Notes under the pieces: model-generated
Database searches by the model: none
Told to the model about the DNA's origin: nothing
What the model saw: the letters and a program-made list of their open reading frames with translations, nothing else
Shown: one piece after another, positions 34,936 through 42,409 of the stretch
Position numbering within the stretch: the first letter of the stretch is position 1
Layout: the number at the start of each line of letters is the position of its first letter
Translations under genes and position numbers: made by a program
Source of the DNA: Dehalococcoides mccartyi
GTDB taxonomy: Bacteria > Chloroflexota > Dehalococcoidia > Dehalococcoidales > Dehalococcoidaceae
DNA: 64,000 nucleotides
Reading direction: 5' to 3'
Assembly (NCBI RefSeq): GCF_001889305.1
Contig: NZ_CP013074.1
Coordinates: 1,302,001-1,366,000 of the forward strand

Positions 34936-35913
34936 TCACTTGGCGCTAAGGGACAAGGGCAGCAGATAGGTTTGACCGGGTTTACGGTTAAGATACGACT
35001 TGGTATATTCCTGCGGGAATGAATAGACAATTTGAACTTTGGGGTGTTCCAGCCAGAACAGGAAAACACCCACCACCTGGGGTTTAGTGCCGAACGGACC
35101 TATCACCATGTTATAGGTAGTTTTCACTTCATCATAAATAGACTCAAGTATATTACGGACTGCCCATGGATTGTCTGCCGGAGCCTGCCGCACTTCTACC
35201 GAGGGCTGGGAAAGCAAATATTCGTTGTTTTTCTCGGCATATTTCAGATATTCAAGGTTGCTGTCACGGGGGGCGGTTATCAGGGCAATAGTACGGGTAG
35301 GATTAAACTGCTTCCAGACCGAAAGAGCCCGTTCAGGTTCAAAACCTAGGAAAAGCACCAGAACATTGTCTTTTTCCAGAGATATATTCCCGAAGTAATT
35401 GGTAACCGTACTTATCTGCTGAACACCCTGGGTCAAACGGGTGGGAGAGTACGACTGGGTGGTATGAATCATGCGGGGTAACCCCAGATTAGCTTCAGCT
35501 ACCAGATAATGCATCAGCCCCAGCAGGTAGACCTTGGTAAAGCCGGAAATGTCTACAGTTATAAAAGGCTCTTCAGAATCTTTGGGTTTACACCTGTGCC
35601 AGATACTCTTTAACTGACCGATACCGTCAACCGGGTCTTCACGCTGACAGCGGATAACAAACAAACCCTCAGCCGTTTTGCGGGAAAGAATAGCCTGTAT
35701 CTTGGCCAAGTTTACTTCCACCAGTTCCTCATGGCGGGGTTCTTCAATCACAAAGATAATGGAATACCGGGCCCGGAAATTCGGGCTCATGCGCTGGATA
35801 GAGGTGACACACCGTTCCTCAAAACTGGCACAACAGATAAAAAGGTCATCAGGCCCGTATTCGTTAAGACGAGTCAGCACCTCTATCAAGATTGGTTCTT
35901 CAGTAGCCTTCAT
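34936..35913 (-). CDS. Unrecognised 325-residue protein
   Basis: Not recognised. ATG 35913 is preferred over the upstream TTG because GGAG lies 5 bases before it. It is soluble, with no signal peptide. The N-terminal part begins with a strand-helix pattern (DLFICCASFEERCVTSIQRM), and alternating strands and helices follow (YSIIFVIEEP, FVIRCQREDP, ITVDISGFTKVYLLGLMHYLVAE). A second half has VLVLFLGFEPERAL, TIALITAPRD and MVIGPFGTKPQVVGVFLFWLEHP. This suggests two Rossmann-like lobes, as in nucleotide-sensing or effector domains, but no catalytic motif is evident. Confidence 0.7.
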   Translation of the reverse strand: MKATEEPILIEVLTRLNEYGPDDLFICCASFEERCVTSIQRMSPNFRARYSIIFVIEEPRHEELVEVNLAKIQAILSRKTAEGLFVIRCQREDPVDGIGQLKSIWHRCKPKDSEEPFITVDISGFTKVYLLGLMHYLVAEANLGLPRMIHTTQSYSPTRLTQGVQQISTVTNYFGNISLEKDNVLVLFLGFEPERALSVWKQFNPTRTIALITAPRDSNLEYLKYAEKNNEYLLSQPSVEVRQAPADNPWAVRNILESIYDEVKTTYNMVIGPFGTKPQVVGVFLFWLEHPKVQIVYSFPQEYTKSYLNRKPGQTYLLPLSLSAK

Positions 35914-36101
35914 GGCGTCTCCAGACAAACCCGCATTTTGCCCAAATATAAACGGAATCAGTCAATAAGTCAAATTGACGCAAAGCAGGACAGGGACACT
36001 AACGGCCAAATATCCCCCGCTATATCATCCACAACACCCATTTAAAGCCCTTTACCAAACAGCTATAATGATATAATCTAAATAACAAACAGGAGAGTGA
36101 C

Positions 36102-36503
36102 ATGCTGTATTTTGCATACGGACAGACCCTCAGCCGCAAACAAATGAAGGAAATCTGCCCGGACGCTGCCCCAAAACAGAGTGCCGCTCTGGCTAATTAC
36201 AAGCTAGTTTTTCTGGGATATTCACGCAAATGGCACGGAGCACTTGCCAGCATCAAACCTTCCCGCGGTGACAGAGCCAAAGGTGGGCTTTACGAAATCA
36301 GCGAATCAGGATTGCGAAAACTGGACGCACACGAAGAGTTTCCTGCCAACAGTGAACGGATAAAAGTAAATGTCCATGACGATGACGGAAATATGCTGGA
36401 AGCCTTTACCCATACCCGCCGCCGCTCTGATGACGAAGGGAAACCTTCCGCCGAATATCTGGCTGTAATCCAGCAAGCCTATCATGAATGGGGTCTTATT
36501 TGA
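36102..36503 (+). CDS. Gamma-glutamylcyclotransferase-like (AIG2/GGCT) fold protein
   Basis: A 133-residue protein. MLYFAYGQTLSRKQMKEICPDA is the YG(S/T)xL substrate-loop start of GGCT folds. LYEISESGLRKLDAHEEFP (about 67-85) is the region that holds the catalytic glutamate in GGCT/GGACT enzymes. Such enzymes release 5-oxoproline from gamma-glutamyl compounds, but the substrate is not predictable here. The SD AGGAGAGTG precedes the ATG. Confidence 0.75.
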   Translation: MLYFAYGQTLSRKQMKEICPDAAPKQSAALANYKLVFLGYSRKWHGALASIKPSRGDRAKGGLYEISESGLRKLDAHEEFPANSERIKVNVHDDDGNMLEAFTHTRRRSDDEGKPSAEYLAVIQQAYHEWGLI

Positions 36504-36516
36504 CCCTTAGACAGCG

Positions 36517-36542
36517 CTTGACAGTTTAAAAACACTGTCAAG
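36517..36542 (+). promoter_or_regulatory. Perfect palindrome between the GGCT-like gene and rplY
   Basis: CTTGACAGT, an 8-base centre (TTAAAAAC) and ACTGTCAAG form a perfect 9-bp inverted repeat. No T run follows on the plus strand, so it may be an operator or RNA hairpin rather than a standard terminator. A separate TTGACA at 36594-36599 with GATACC 16 bases on is the likely rplY promoter. Confidence 0.5.
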
Positions 36543-36674
36543 GGAGACCGAATAATCAGCTTGGCAGTTACCCTGTAAACTATCCATCAGCCGTTGACAA
36601 AGGAGTAATCAAAGCGATACCCGGATTTTCTCATGCAACAGGTAAAAACTTATCTGATTTGAAGGAGGCACAAA

Positions 36675-37331
36675 ATGACCGGTATCAGCCTGGCACTTAA
36701 TTCACGGCAGATCTTTGGCAATAAAAACAAACTCCTTAGGGCTCAGGGACTGACCCCTGTCCACATCTTTGGTCACGGGCTGCCGTCACTGGCACTTCAG
36801 GCAAACACTCTGGAACTGGAATCCACAATCAATAGGGCAGGCAGTTCCCATCTGGTAAATATCAAACTGGATACAGACAAGAAAACCCGCAAAGCCTTTA
36901 TCCGTGAAATCCAGCGCCACCCGATAAAAGGCTACCTTCAGCATGTAGATTTTTACCAGATAAACCTAAAAGAGAAAGTAACTGCAGAAATCCCCATCCA
37001 TTTCAGCGGAGAATCACCCTTGCTCAAAGAAAAAGGCCACAAACTGACCGCCCCCTTTACACACCTTACAGTTGAAGCCCTGCCGGATGACCTGCCGCCT
37101 GAAATACATATTGACCTCTCACAGTTTGATACTCTGGAGAAAGACCTTTACATAAAAGATATCATCCTGCCAGGCAAAGCCAGAATCCTAAACGAGCCTG
37201 ACCTCCTGGTTGCCAAAGTAAGCGAAATCCACCTGAAGGTTGAAACGCCGGTAGCAGCCAGCCTGCCTGAAGCACCGGAAGTAAAGCCTGTAGCCCATAC
37301 TGAAGAAAAAGAAACCACTGAAAAGGAATAA
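36675..37331 (+). CDS. rplY: Ribosomal protein bL25 (CTC/TL5 form)
   Basis: A 218-residue 5S rRNA-binding protein of the large subunit in the two-domain CTC form. The N-terminal 5S-binding domain (about 1-95) includes [27 protein letters not shown], and the C-terminal TL5 beta domain (about 96-190) includes the [28 protein letters not shown] stretch. An acidic tail rich in Pro, Ala and Glu ends the protein. The SD GAAGGAGGC precedes the ATG. Confidence 0.93.
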   Translation: MTGISLALNSRQIFGNKNKLLRAQGLTPVHIFGHGLPSLALQANTLELESTINRAGSSHLVNIKLDTDKKTRKAFIREIQRHPIKGYLQHVDFYQINLKEKVTAEIPIHFSGESPLLKEKGHKLTAPFTHLTVEALPDDLPPEIHIDLSQFDTLEKDLYIKDIILPGKARILNEPDLLVAKVSEIHLKVETPVAASLPEAPEVKPVAHTEEKETTEKE

Positions 37332-37344
37332 ATATTCAGCATTT

Positions 37345-38196
37345 ATGGTAATAGATTTTCATACCCATATTTTCTCGCCCAAAATCATTGCAGCCCGGCA
37401 GGACTACGCCTGCCGGGATAGCTGTCTGGGAATGCTGTATGCAAATCCCAAAGCCAAAATGATTACCGCAGAGGAACTGTTAACGGCAATGGACGAAGCC
37501 GGTATAGACAGGGCAGTGGCACTGAATATCGGCTGGGAATCAGCCGAACTATGCACGCTTACCAATAACTACCTGCTGGAATCAGCCCGCCGCTACCCCG
37601 GAAGGATTATTCCGTTTTGCACTTTGCCCATTTCAGACCCGTCTGCCAGCCTCACAGAGCTAGAACGCTGCCGCAGTCTGGGGGCAAAGGGTATAGGCGA
37701 ACTCCGCACTGAACATCCGGAAGAACTGGCACGCCCGCCCTATCAACCTTTGTTTGATAGGATAGACCAGAGCGGCCTAATTTGTTTGTTTCACGCTTCA
37801 GAACCGCTGGGACATACCTACCCAGGCAAGGGGCTTGCCACCCCGGAAAAGTTTTACCCTTTTATTTCCCACTACCCCAAACTGAAAATCATACTTGCCC
37901 ATTTAGGCGGGGGCATGCCCTTTTACTATCTTATGCCCGAAGCCGAAAAAGTGCTGGCAAACACTGCCTATGACACAGCCGCCGCCCCTTTCCTGTACAA
38001 ACCGGAGATTTACCGGCAGGTAATAAAACTGGCGGGGGAATCCAGAGTCCTTTTCGGCAGTGATTACCCCCTGATGCCTTATACCCGCGCCCTTAAACAC
38101 CTGTCAGACGGAAAGCTTGAGCCGGATATACTGGCAAAGGTTATGCAGCAAAACGCCCTGAACTGGCTGGGTGAAGGTCAAAACGGCATTGGCTGA
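37345..38196 (+). CDS. Amidohydrolase-family TIM-barrel protein
   Basis: A 283-residue metal-dependent hydrolase of the amidohydrolase_2 group. The N-terminal DFHTHIFSP provides the HxH metal ligands (residues 5-7). Further ligands are FHASEP (about 153), LAHLGGGMP (about 182) and the late FGSDYPLMP aspartate (about 238). Relatives decarboxylate or hydrolyse varied substrates. It lies 13 bases after rplY and overlaps thpR by 26 bases, indicating cotranscription, with no evident functional link. Confidence 0.85.
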   Translation: MVIDFHTHIFSPKIIAARQDYACRDSCLGMLYANPKAKMITAEELLTAMDEAGIDRAVALNIGWESAELCTLTNNYLLESARRYPGRIIPFCTLPISDPSASLTELERCRSLGAKGIGELRTEHPEELARPPYQPLFDRIDQSGLICLFHASEPLGHTYPGKGLATPEKFYPFISHYPKLKIILAHLGGGMPFYYLMPEAEKVLANTAYDTAAAPFLYKPEIYRQVIKLAGESRVLFGSDYPLMPYTRALKHLSDGKLEPDILAKVMQQNALNWLGEGQNGIG

Positions 38197-38770
38197 AGAA
38201 CTTGTCCGCACGTTTATTGCCGTAGAACTGCCGCCTGAGCTTAAAACCGCACTCGGCAGTTTCCAGAATTCCCTTTCCATACCCGCACAAGCTGTCAAAT
38301 GGGTAAACCCCGAATCAATGCATCTAACCATCAAATTTTTGGGGGATACCCCGTTAAGCCAAATATCAAATATCATAAAAGGGCTGGAGAAAGCCGCACA
38401 GGTCTGCCACGCCTTTACCCTATGCACCAACCATATAGGGGCTTTCCCCTCACTTTCAAACCCGAAGGTAATCTGGCTGGGGCTGGAGGGGGAAACCGGT
38501 AAACTTAATGCCCTCTTTGCGGAGGTTGAAAAAAATATTTCAGGGCTGGGATTTCCGGCAGAACAAAGGGAATTCGCCCCCCACCTGACCTTAGGACGTC
38601 TTAGGGAAAGTGCTTCCAAAATTGACCTGCAAACCACTGCCGAAACCCTTAAAACCACACCCCCTGTTACTAAAACCAGTTTCAAAGCCTCGCATATCTG
38701 CCTCTTTAAAAGCCAGCTTTTACCCGCAGGGCCAATATACACCAGACTGGCCCAAATCAGCCTCGCCTAG
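38171..38770 (+). CDS. thpR: RNA 2',3'-cyclic phosphodiesterase (LigT family)
   Basis: A 199-residue 2H phosphoesterase that opens 2',3'-cyclic phosphates on RNA ends. Both catalytic tetrapeptides are present: HLTI (in MHLTIKFLG, about 54-57) and HLTL (in PHLTLGRL, about 138-141). RTFIAVELPPELK marks the N-terminus. The GTG start at 38171 lies inside the amidohydrolase gene; later in-frame starts are possible because the core begins around residue 12. Confidence 0.9.
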   Translation: MKVKTALAEELVRTFIAVELPPELKTALGSFQNSLSIPAQAVKWVNPESMHLTIKFLGDTPLSQISNIIKGLEKAAQVCHAFTLCTNHIGAFPSLSNPKVIWLGLEGETGKLNALFAEVEKNISGLGFPAEQREFAPHLTLGRLRESASKIDLQTTAETLKTTPPVTKTSFKASHICLFKSQLLPAGPIYTRLAQISLA

Positions 38771-38841
38771 TCTTGTCAGGATAAGCCTCTTGGAGTATAC
38801 TCAATCAACTTAAAACAAGGTCTCAGCCGGGAGGTAGCTTC

Positions 38842-39045
38842 GTGGAGAATACAGGTTTTCCGAAATGTTTAAAATGCAATCAGGGTGATTTGCTACCCCT
38901 GTCAGACTTTGGCAGCCAGGGTGCTTCTATCCATTACAAAGCCTGGGTCTGTTCCAACCCCAACTGCGGCTTCAACCTTAAAATCCGCAACGGGGATATA
39001 TATATAAACGAGCCCATCATAAACGGCAACAACCGCCAGCACTAG
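38842..39045 (+). CDS. Small CXXC protein
   Basis: A 67-residue protein with a GTG start 7 bases after the SD GGGAGGT. One CXXC is near the N-terminus (FPKCLKCNQGDLLPL) and a second pair lies in VCSNPNCGFNLKIRNGDIYIN, so it is probably a zinc ribbon. Function unknown. It sits between thpR and comF on the same strand. Confidence 0.72.
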   Translation: MENTGFPKCLKCNQGDLLPLSDFGSQGASIHYKAWVCSNPNCGFNLKIRNGDIYINEPIINGNNRQH

Positions 39046-39084
39046 GCCGGGAAACGCCAGCTCAATCTGCCGGGGGGTAAACAG

Positions 39085-39786
39085 ATGAAACTTTTACATC
39101 AATCCCTCAAGGATACCCTTCTTGACTTAGTCTTTCCCCAGCAGTGTCTGGTCTGCAGCAAAGAAGGCAAGCTGTTCTGTGCCCAATGCAGTGACAGCCT
39201 GAGTTATATCACTCCACCTGTCTGCACACTCTGTGGCCATCATACCGGAGATGACGGGGTTTGCCCTCAATGCATGTCAGGTAAAATCCATCTGGACGGA
39301 TTGCGTTCGGTTTTCAACTTTGAAGGCGGCATTGCCCAAGCCATATATGCCCTGAAATATCACAATCTGCGTTCTGTTGCCCCTCTACTAGGCACTTTTC
39401 TGGCAGACTACCTGAAACAAAACCCCATTCCGGCTGATATTGTTGTGCCTGTACCCATCCACCACAGCCGCTTGAAATACCGCGGCTACAACCAGTCCCT
39501 GCTGCTGGCAAGAGAACTCTGCCTACACACAGGTTTGAAACTAGATGAACATTGGCTTGAACGTTCACTGTCATCTGCCCCGCAGGCACGTGCCAAAAGC
39601 CGCACTGAGCGTCTGGAAAATGTAAAAAATGCATTTATTTTCAAATACCCCACGACAACCGCCCCCAGGGTGATTATAATAGATGATGTAGCAACCACAG
39701 GCGCTACCCTGAATGCCTGCGCCGCCACTCTTAAAGAGGCTGGTGCCCTCAGCGTATGGGGGCTGACCATAGCCAGAGAAAGATAG
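39085..39786 (+). CDS. comF: ComF-family phosphoribosyltransferase-like protein
   Basis: A 233-residue protein. The N-terminal double zinc ribbon (CLVCSKEGKLFCAQC and CTLCGHHTGDDGVCPQC, about 17-60) is followed by a type I PRTase domain with VPVPIHHSRLKYRGYNQSLLLA and the PRPP loop VIIIDDVATTGATL (about 194-207). ComF proteins help DNA uptake during natural transformation in some bacteria; whether it does so here is not shown. Confidence 0.9.
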   Translation: MKLLHQSLKDTLLDLVFPQQCLVCSKEGKLFCAQCSDSLSYITPPVCTLCGHHTGDDGVCPQCMSGKIHLDGLRSVFNFEGGIAQAIYALKYHNLRSVAPLLGTFLADYLKQNPIPADIVVPVPIHHSRLKYRGYNQSLLLARELCLHTGLKLDEHWLERSLSSAPQARAKSRTERLENVKNAFIFKYPTTTAPRVIIIDDVATTGATLNACAATLKEAGALSVWGLTIARER

Positions 39787-39799
39787 AGGAGTGTAGAGT

Positions 39800-40339
39800 A
39801 TGGAGATTCAGATTACCACCAAGAATTGCCGCCTGGACAACCGCACCCGCAGTTATATCCAACGCAAAATGGGGCGAATAACCCGGATACTGCCCCAGAT
39901 TTCCGAATTCAGGATAGAGCTTGACGAGGAACAAACCCGCTCACAGGCAGACCATTTTATCCTTAAAGCCACGCTCAATACGGGTACAGATGTACTTTAC
40001 GCTGAAGAACGGGCAGAAAACCTGCTGACGGCCGCCGACCGGGCGGTAGAAGTGCTTAACCAGCAGATTGACCATGCCAAAGGCAAGATGGAAGTAAAAG
40101 CACGCAATCGTGAAAGTATACGCCTCAGTCAGCCGGGGACATTTTTATCTCCCAAAGAGCCGCTTATCCGAAGACGCAAACAAGAGGCTAAACCCATGAC
40201 CGTAGAAGAAGCGGTAAACCAGCTGAATTTATCAGGAGAAGAATATCTGCTCTTTTTAGGCCCGGATACCAAACGGGTAAATCTGCTCCGCCGCTTTGCT
40301 GACGGCAAGTTTGAGCTGGTTGAGCCGGTACCCGAATAG
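39800..40339 (+). CDS. hpf: Long-form ribosome hibernation promoting factor
   Basis: A 179-residue protein of long HPF type that dimerises 70S ribosomes during dormancy. The N-terminal S30AE domain (about 1-100) starts MEIQITTKNCRLDNRTRSYIQRKM. A basic linker leads to the C-terminal dimerisation domain (about 120-179) with IRRRKQEAKPMTVEEAVNQLNLSGEEYLLFLGPDTKRVNLLRRFADGKFELVEP. It follows comF by 13 bases with the SD AGAGGAGTG. Confidence 0.93.
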   Translation: MEIQITTKNCRLDNRTRSYIQRKMGRITRILPQISEFRIELDEEQTRSQADHFILKATLNTGTDVLYAEERAENLLTAADRAVEVLNQQIDHAKGKMEVKARNRESIRLSQPGTFLSPKEPLIRRRKQEAKPMTVEEAVNQLNLSGEEYLLFLGPDTKRVNLLRRFADGKFELVEPVPE

Positions 40340-40414
40340 TTTTTGATACCCGGTCTCTGTTGCCGATACACCCAGGAGACCACAGGGTCAAAAATAAGAG
40401 GTGGTTAACTATTT

Positions 40415-40975
40415 TTGAGTAGAGTTGCACTAAAGAGCCATGACACAGCCGTCAAAAAGGCGGGGGCTGGTTCCAATATCCGCTGGGATATTTTTAAAAT
40501 CCAACCGGGTTGGGTTGGGGTAATGGTATCTTCAGAAGGAATCTGCCGCCTTACCCTGCCCCAGCCCGGTCAAACCGAAGCACTGATAGAGCTTAATCCG
40601 CCTGCAGTGTCTATCCGTACGGACAATCTTTTCAATTCTCTGGCAACGAAACTTGAAAGCTATTTCAAGGGAAACAGCACGGATTTCCAGTTCAGCCTTG
40701 ACCTTAGCGGGTACACCCCGTTTGAATCATTGGTGTATAAGGCCTGTGTTCGGATACCATACGGGCAAACCGCCAGTTACGGCCAGATTGCCCGCCTGAT
40801 AGGTTATCCCAAGGCTGCCAGAGCAGTAGGGCAGGCACTCCATAAAAACCCCGTTCCCCTCATAATACCTTGCCACCGGGTAATTGCCGCAAACGGCAAG
40901 ACAGGCGGTTTTAACGGCGGGATAAATATAAAATGCTGGCTGCTTACCCTGGAGGCTAGGAAACCTTCAGGTTAA
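40415..40975 (+). CDS. ogt: Methylated-DNA--protein-cysteine methyltransferase
   Basis: A 186-residue suicide DNA-repair protein that removes O6-alkylguanine. The catalytic core has PYGQTASYGQIARLIGYPKAARAVGQALHKNPVPLIIPCHRV, with the acceptor Cys in PCHRV at about 152 and the DNA-binding helix-turn-helix just before it. The start is uncertain: TTG at 40415 is used, with GAGGTGG 10 bases upstream. The 3' end overlaps the convergent lipoprotein gene by 20 bases. Confidence 0.9.
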   Translation: MSRVALKSHDTAVKKAGAGSNIRWDIFKIQPGWVGVMVSSEGICRLTLPQPGQTEALIELNPPAVSIRTDNLFNSLATKLESYFKGNSTDFQFSLDLSGYTPFESLVYKACVRIPYGQTASYGQIARLIGYPKAARAVGQALHKNPVPLIIPCHRVIAANGKTGGFNGGINIKCWLLTLEARKPSG

Positions 40976-41339
40976 TAACCAGTGTTTCCAGAGGTACAGA
41001 ATCCCACGGACGGGAATAGTAAAACCAAAGCTCAGTTTCATCTATATCCAAAGCCTTCAGACGGAAATATTCAGTTCCGCCGCCGCCAACCAAAGTATTG
41101 TCAGCATTATCAGGCGTATAGGTTTTTTCAACGAGATATATTTTAGAACTGGCAGACTGAAATTCCCAGCTATAACCGGTGCTTGGATTAGCCGGCAAAG
41201 CCACTATAAACTCATCCCCAGCCCGGCATTCAATCAAAGTATCCGCATCTGTATAAGTTTTAACCTCCGGACTGCAGCCGGAAAAAACCAGACTGAAAGT
41301 GCAGACCAAACTAAGCATAAAAACAGCAGGTTTTTTCAT
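40956..41339 (-). CDS. Chagasin-like (MEROPS I42) cysteine-protease inhibitor lipoprotein
   Basis: A 127-residue secreted lipoprotein. The signal peptide (MKKPAVFMLSLVCTFSLVFSGC) ends in the lipobox FSGC (Cys about 22). The mature part carries all three inhibitor loops of the chagasin family: NPSTGYSW (about 52-59), GGGGTEYFRL (about 86-95) and YSRPWD (about 108-113). Chagasins block papain-like proteases. A role in protecting the cell or controlling its own proteases is inference. Confidence 0.82.
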   Translation of the reverse strand: MKKPAVFMLSLVCTFSLVFSGCSPEVKTYTDADTLIECRAGDEFIVALPANPSTGYSWEFQSASSKIYLVEKTYTPDNADNTLVGGGGTEYFRLKALDIDETELWFYYSRPWDSVPLETLVINLKVS

Positions 41340-41361
41340 TTTTCACCCTTTAAGTCTGGGT

Positions 41362-42177
41362 TTACTCCGGGTTTCCCCCGAACAGTTCTGCCCGGTATAT
41401 ATGGCGTCTGGCTTCGGAAACATGTTTCAGTTTCAAATTCAGAAAACCTGTTTCGTACTCACTCATTATACCGGCAGCCGCAAAACTGAAATAGCAGTTA
41501 TCCCCGATAATTATGTGGTCTAAAGCCCGTATCTTCATCACCATAGCGGCATATACCAGCTCACGGGTTACGTCTTTATCCGCCTGTGAAGGTTCGATCT
41601 TGCCCGAAGGGTGATTATGGACAAAAATAAGGGCAGAGGCATTTTGGGAAATAGCCGCCGCAATAACCTCACGGGGGACTATGCTGCCGCTGGCCACTGT
41701 TCCGGTAAAAAGGTCTGCCACCTCCAGCACCCGGTGCTGGCTGTCCAGATATATTACCTTGAAAACCTCTTTTTTCAGACCCCGCATGGCGCAATACAGG
41801 TAATCAAACACCTGCTGGGCGGTATTGCAGACCGGTTTTTCCATAATCCCGTCCTTAAGATAACGCCGGGATACTTCCCTGATAAGGGTAAGGGCTATGG
41901 AGTTAACCTCGCCTATTCCCTTTATGCTTAAGAGTTCGGCAGGGGAGGCTTCCAGCACCGCCCGAAGGCTGCCGAAGTGTTTTATAGCCTCTTTGGCGGC
42001 TTGCTTGCAGTCACGGCGGGGAGTCCCTAAGGTAAGCAGCAGCTCCACCACTTCATAATCATTCAGCCCGTCCAGACCGGCCTTAAGGAAACGCTCACGC
42101 AGACGATGGCGATGCCCGGCGTTTGGGTTAGCCGGTGAAACAGATGGGATATCTTCAGTCTTCTTGGGCGGGTTCAT
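41362..42177 (-). CDS. radC: RadC-family JAB1/MPN-domain protein
   Basis: A 271-residue protein if started at ATG 42177 (MNPPKKTEDIPSV); the open frame extends 24 codons further into the DUF2007 gene. The N-terminal helix-hairpin-helix (LNDYEVVELLLTLG, LLSIKGIGEVNSIAL) precedes the JAMM metal site with E and HNHPSGKIEPSQAD (HxHxxxxxxxxxD). The DNA-repair annotation is historical and the molecular function is unresolved. It overlaps the upstream gene by 23 bases. Confidence 0.9.
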   Translation of the reverse strand: MNPPKKTEDIPSVSPANPNAGHRHRLRERFLKAGLDGLNDYEVVELLLTLGTPRRDCKQAAKEAIKHFGSLRAVLEASPAELLSIKGIGEVNSIALTLIREVSRRYLKDGIMEKPVCNTAQQVFDYLYCAMRGLKKEVFKVIYLDSQHRVLEVADLFTGTVASGSIVPREVIAAAISQNASALIFVHNHPSGKIEPSQADKDVTRELVYAAMVMKIRALDHIIIGDNCYFSFAAAGIMSEYETGFLNLKLKHVSEARRHIYRAELFGGNPE

Positions 42178-42409
42178 CCGACTCTTCATTCTGCACTTGC
42201 AAATCCGCCAATATTTCTTTGGCCTGAGTAAGGTGCTCTTCCAAAACATACAAACTGACCGGCAGCAAAGTTATACCCAGATACGGAAACACCTGCTTAG
42301 CTCCCAGAGTGGAGGGAATACCTTCCCCCTCCAGAAAACCCTGCCACATTTCCGCTACTATCTGGTTCGGGGCTATCCCCGCCAGTTCCAGTTTATCCGC
42401 TTGGGGCAT
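42155..42409 (-). CDS. DUF2007-type small protein
   Basis: An 84-residue protein starting MPQADKLELAGIAPNQIVAEMWQGFLEGEGIPSTLGAKQVFPYLGITLLPVSLYVLEEHLTQAKEIL, the alpha-beta fold of DUF2007 putative signal-transducing proteins. It ends in an acidic tail. It overlaps dnaE by 17 bases upstream and radC downstream, so the three are translated together. Function unknown. Confidence 0.78.
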   Translation of the reverse strand: MPQADKLELAGIAPNQIVAEMWQGFLEGEGIPSTLGAKQVFPYLGITLLPVSLYVLEEHLTQAKEILADLQVQNEESDEPAQED

